From contig JAEVHH010000005.1 in the NCBI GenBank assembly GCA_017607445.1, positions 1,369,001 to 1,433,000 on the forward strand: DNA of 64,000 nucleotides, read 5' to 3'. Origin of the DNA: Histoplasma ohiense. Lineage: Eukaryota > Ascomycota > Eurotiomycetes > Onygenales > Ajellomycetaceae. This document shows, piece by piece, positions 61,415 through 64,000 of the stretch (its first letter is position 1; each line of letters starts with the position of its first letter). Below the pieces are notes generated by a model. The model was given only the letters and a program-made list of their open reading frames with translations, had not been told where the DNA came from and ran no database searches. The position numbers and the translations under genes were made by a program.

Positions 61415-62521
61415 TTAACGGGAGAATGGAGATTTGGTAGCGTTGGTAAGGTCATCCTGTTCAAGTCAATTCTGAATGAGTATTTGAATTTGAGTAACTA
61501 GCGGAGAGAAGGAGGGGGGGAAAGAAAATAGCGACAAAGAGAGAATGGGGCTAACCATGTGGTTGCACATCGCCACGAAGAGGTCGAAGAAGAGTTTCCC
61601 TCCAACCTCCATTTCCATCTGCATGGTTCCACTTCTCTTGAATGTCGATCTGCTGCGGATGATCAAGGCAAGATAGTGTGCACGGAGCTTGGAGTCGTTG
61701 TCTGGAGTGTTTGCATAGGCAAAGCGAGCACTGGAGAGTATCGTGCTGCATTGCACTGCGACTTGAAGCCCCTGTTTCCGCAAAGCAAGTCGTTTCAGAT
61801 CATCCAGGCCATATTTTTCGGCAGCACAGCTGTTTGAATACGGAATCGTCATTAGCCGACAATTCAATTCATTAGGCCGAGGATTTGCACAGATAGATTT
61901 GAGGTATAGGTGACGACGGGGAGACAAACTAGACAGCGGTATCCTTTAAGATGACAGCCCCATCAACCTGGTTAATAATGGTTGAATCTGAAGCCTGCTG
62001 ACTCGGTGGATTCCCCACATTCTCTAATTCCCACGAGTCTCGACGTTTATTGTGTATCAGGCGCGGGTAATAATCGCTCTTGTAAAGGTACTCGAGGATG
62101 GAGGAGAGGATTTCTGGTTGTTCGTCGGGCAGATTGATTCTTTTGCCATGGGATTCGAGGAATTGGCCTCGACAGCAAGCGGCAAAGAAAGGCGAGATAC
62201 ACAGGACGTCCTCATGGGCAGCAAAGAGCCGTTGGTCGGGACCCACGCAGAGGGTTATAATAGCAGAAGTAAGGTTGCTAAATCGGAAGAGAAAAAAATG
62301 GCACAAGTCAGCAAAAGGAAGCATATCATGAAGCCTTCATGTCTGTCGACTTACGGGCCAACTGGAGGGCTCTCTGGTTTACGAGCTGCCTTTTCTGCTC
62401 TTCTTGTGCTTGATGTTGCAGGATCTCTGAAGGACCTCTTTGACCGGGAAGCGGATTTACCAGCTCGATATTTGGAAGAAAAGCTCTCTGTCTGGCTTTG
62501 AGACGACCGTTTGGAAAACAT
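61415..62521 (-). CDS. BTB/POZ domain protein
   Basis: Four reverse-strand exons, 62521-62355, 62277-61930, 61829-61556 and 61456-61415, give 276 residues. The N-terminal 55 residues are Ser/Arg-rich. The BTB/POZ fold starts with ITLCVGPDQRLFAAHEDVLC and continues with SPFFAACCRGQF, INLPDEQPEILSSILEYLY and YCAAEKYGLDDLKRLALRK. The C-terminal helices end CNHM-DDL across the last intron. BTB domains dimerise and often serve as substrate adaptors for cullin-3 ligases; no Kelch or other partner domain is present. The start at 62521 (MFSKRSSQSQ) looks natural, but an in-frame ATG at 62611 would add 30 residues. One donor is gtttgt, the same unusual form used in the HECT gene. Confidence 0.88.
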
Positions 62522-64000
62522 GATGTCCAGGACTTCAGGTGGATGGCTGTTAAGTCCTTTCGATCCCTTAAAAGGGTTAGTCAATTTGGCCCGTTTCTCG
62601 TTTCCAGGCAAACACAGTATGAGCTTGGGGGCAGGCCAATTGAGTATAACAGCAAGTCCTTATTTGAGTAAAGAAACGCTGGAGTTCCGCAGACTTTAGA
62701 TTGATATCTGCTTTTTATATTGCCTGAGGGCATCCACGAGAGCAGTGAGGGCAATGGAAGGTAGTGGAAGTGAAAGAAAGCGAAAGAAAGTAAGCAAAGG
62801 AACTGAATATTTCCTTCCAGCCAGAAGGGGAGCACCAGCCGGCCTTAAGTACCGGATACCAGGAGGATGATATAGTACAGGTACGGAGTCGTACAGAATA
62901 AGATAGTGATAGCTAGCAGCCACTAGGCAGCGCCCACCGAGCAGCACCACCAGCAGCAGTACAGATTACAGCGAAAAAGGAACCAGGGCCGGGAAATGAG
63001 CAGCATCCACATGCAGCAGCAGAAGACGCAGCCGAGGGCCGTGCTGCAACCAGACTCTGCTGTGTAATTCCATTTCCATTTCCATTTCCACTTCCATTTC
63101 TGCTGGCTATTATTCCTCCGATTGAAGCTGGATATGGATATTGATACGAGTATAATATTCCTTCCTCGTCTGGAGGCCTCGATGCAGGCAGGGGGCGACG
63201 CGGCTTGCAACTAGGGCGACGTGTAAAGTGGTTACGCGACCTCAGGTGACTCACACGAAGTCATGTGCCGCCCTAGCAACCGGATTCGGCCAATCAGAAA
63301 CCAGGGCGCAGCACCACGGCCGGGGTAACGCTGGTAACGCTGGTAACGCTGGGAATTATCGTTACTGGATGCGGATGTGATGGATCAGATCAGACATCGT
63401 CCGGCAATAATGCAGAGATTATTATTTCTTCCTCCCCTTTGAGTACCTTGCACTGACTTAGCGGTCATCGGCCTGGAGCTAGTCCAGGGGAACCATCCTA
63501 CTGGATCCTATCTGTGGTGCGGAGAACTGTGTTGATGGGCAAGACACCCAAGCCTCCAAAATGGGACTGAGCATCCAGAGGGCCAGAGCTGGGATGCGAA
63601 CCGGAGCAATTGAGCAACGAACGGGAAGTGGAGAAATGGGAAGGTCAACGCAGGAACAGTTTCTACTCCGTACTCCCACCCGCTTCATTTGCCACTCTGC
63701 ATAACCCAGCATGCAACATGCACTCTGGATGGAATCGAGATATGGCTCTTGGACAGATTCAAAATTGGAGGCTAACCCTCCCGCTAAACCCCCAGGAAAA
63801 GTCAAAACAGAAAATCTGAAACCAAATTCCAGAAAATATGGGCTACAGGGGTGATCGTCTTGGCCTGCAGCTCTTTTCCCCCCCTCGAACTACACCAAGC
63901 AGAAAAAATGTCCCCGAGATAAAGCAAGATGAAGAGTCACTGAACTTCCGTCCGGACGTCCCTTGGATTTCATTTTGTTATTAACAGGGTAGCTTGCAAG
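62522..64000. other. Upstream region of the BTB gene, no gene recognised
   Basis: Contains TTCCAT-type hexamers (63070-63100), three GGTAACGCT repeats (63324-63350) and a CCAAT box in GGCCAATCAG (63290-63294). These could belong to the BTB promoter or to a gene beyond the window. The short frames show no domain. Confidence 0.5.

Noticed and set aside
63585..63620. B-box-like GGTTCGCATCCC on the reverse strand
   Set aside because: There is no A-box at a proper distance and no cloverleaf, so not a tRNA gene.
1..64000. CRISPR array, operons or bacterial-type elements
   Set aside because: Repeats here have no spacer structure, and the genes are intron-bearing fungal genes.

Overview
The window is nuclear DNA of a filamentous ascomycete. 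Its genes carry short introns with GT...AG borders, several start in tiny first exons, and the gene set is typical of Pezizomycotina. An AT-rich, gene-free block abutting ordinary gene-rich DNA fits the two-compartment genomes of Onygenales (Ajellomycetaceae-like fungi). That placement is inference; no marker gene fixes the species. Gene models below were joined by hand from splice sites, reading phase and protein family conservation, and the exon sums keep frame.

Left end (1-9.2 kb): an AT-rich block with a minisatellite, a 63-bp coding-type tandem repeat and a tRNA-like module. It is followed by a broken NACHT-WD40 (STAND/NLR, HET-E-like) gene on the + strand and about 2.4 kb of unassigned DNA.

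Centre (9.3-43 kb), in order: a HECT ubiquitin ligase (+), a zinc polyol/alcohol dehydrogenase (+), FRG1 (+), a PA-TM-RING ubiquitin ligase (-), the SAGA subunit Ngg1/Ada3 (+), the TORC1 regulator Npr2 (-), an unidentified fungal protein (-), a decayed gene (-), an SNM1/Artemis-type nuclease (+) and urease (-).

Right part (43-64 kb): an HMG-box protein (-), about 3.9 kb rich in microsatellites with a MITE-like palindromic element, mitochondrial NADH-cytochrome b5 reductase Mcr1 (-), another decayed gene (-), ribosomal protein eL20 (-) divergent from CSN12 (+), about 2.9 kb without a gene, and a BTB/POZ protein (-).

There is no biosynthetic cluster, operon or CRISPR; the genes are mainly housekeeping. 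Functional themes are ubiquitin-linked turnover (HECT, RING, the CSN12 PCI protein, BTB), chromatin (Ada3, HMG), RNA/ribosome (FRG1, eL20) and nitrogen (Npr2, urease with GATA motifs upstream). The most unusual material is non-coding or decayed: the NLR pseudogene, two other multiply frameshifted genes, a pair of long hairpins carrying tRNA-type A and B boxes, a 265-bp inverted-repeat element and a perfect 15-bp inverted repeat. I found no convincing wholly new system.
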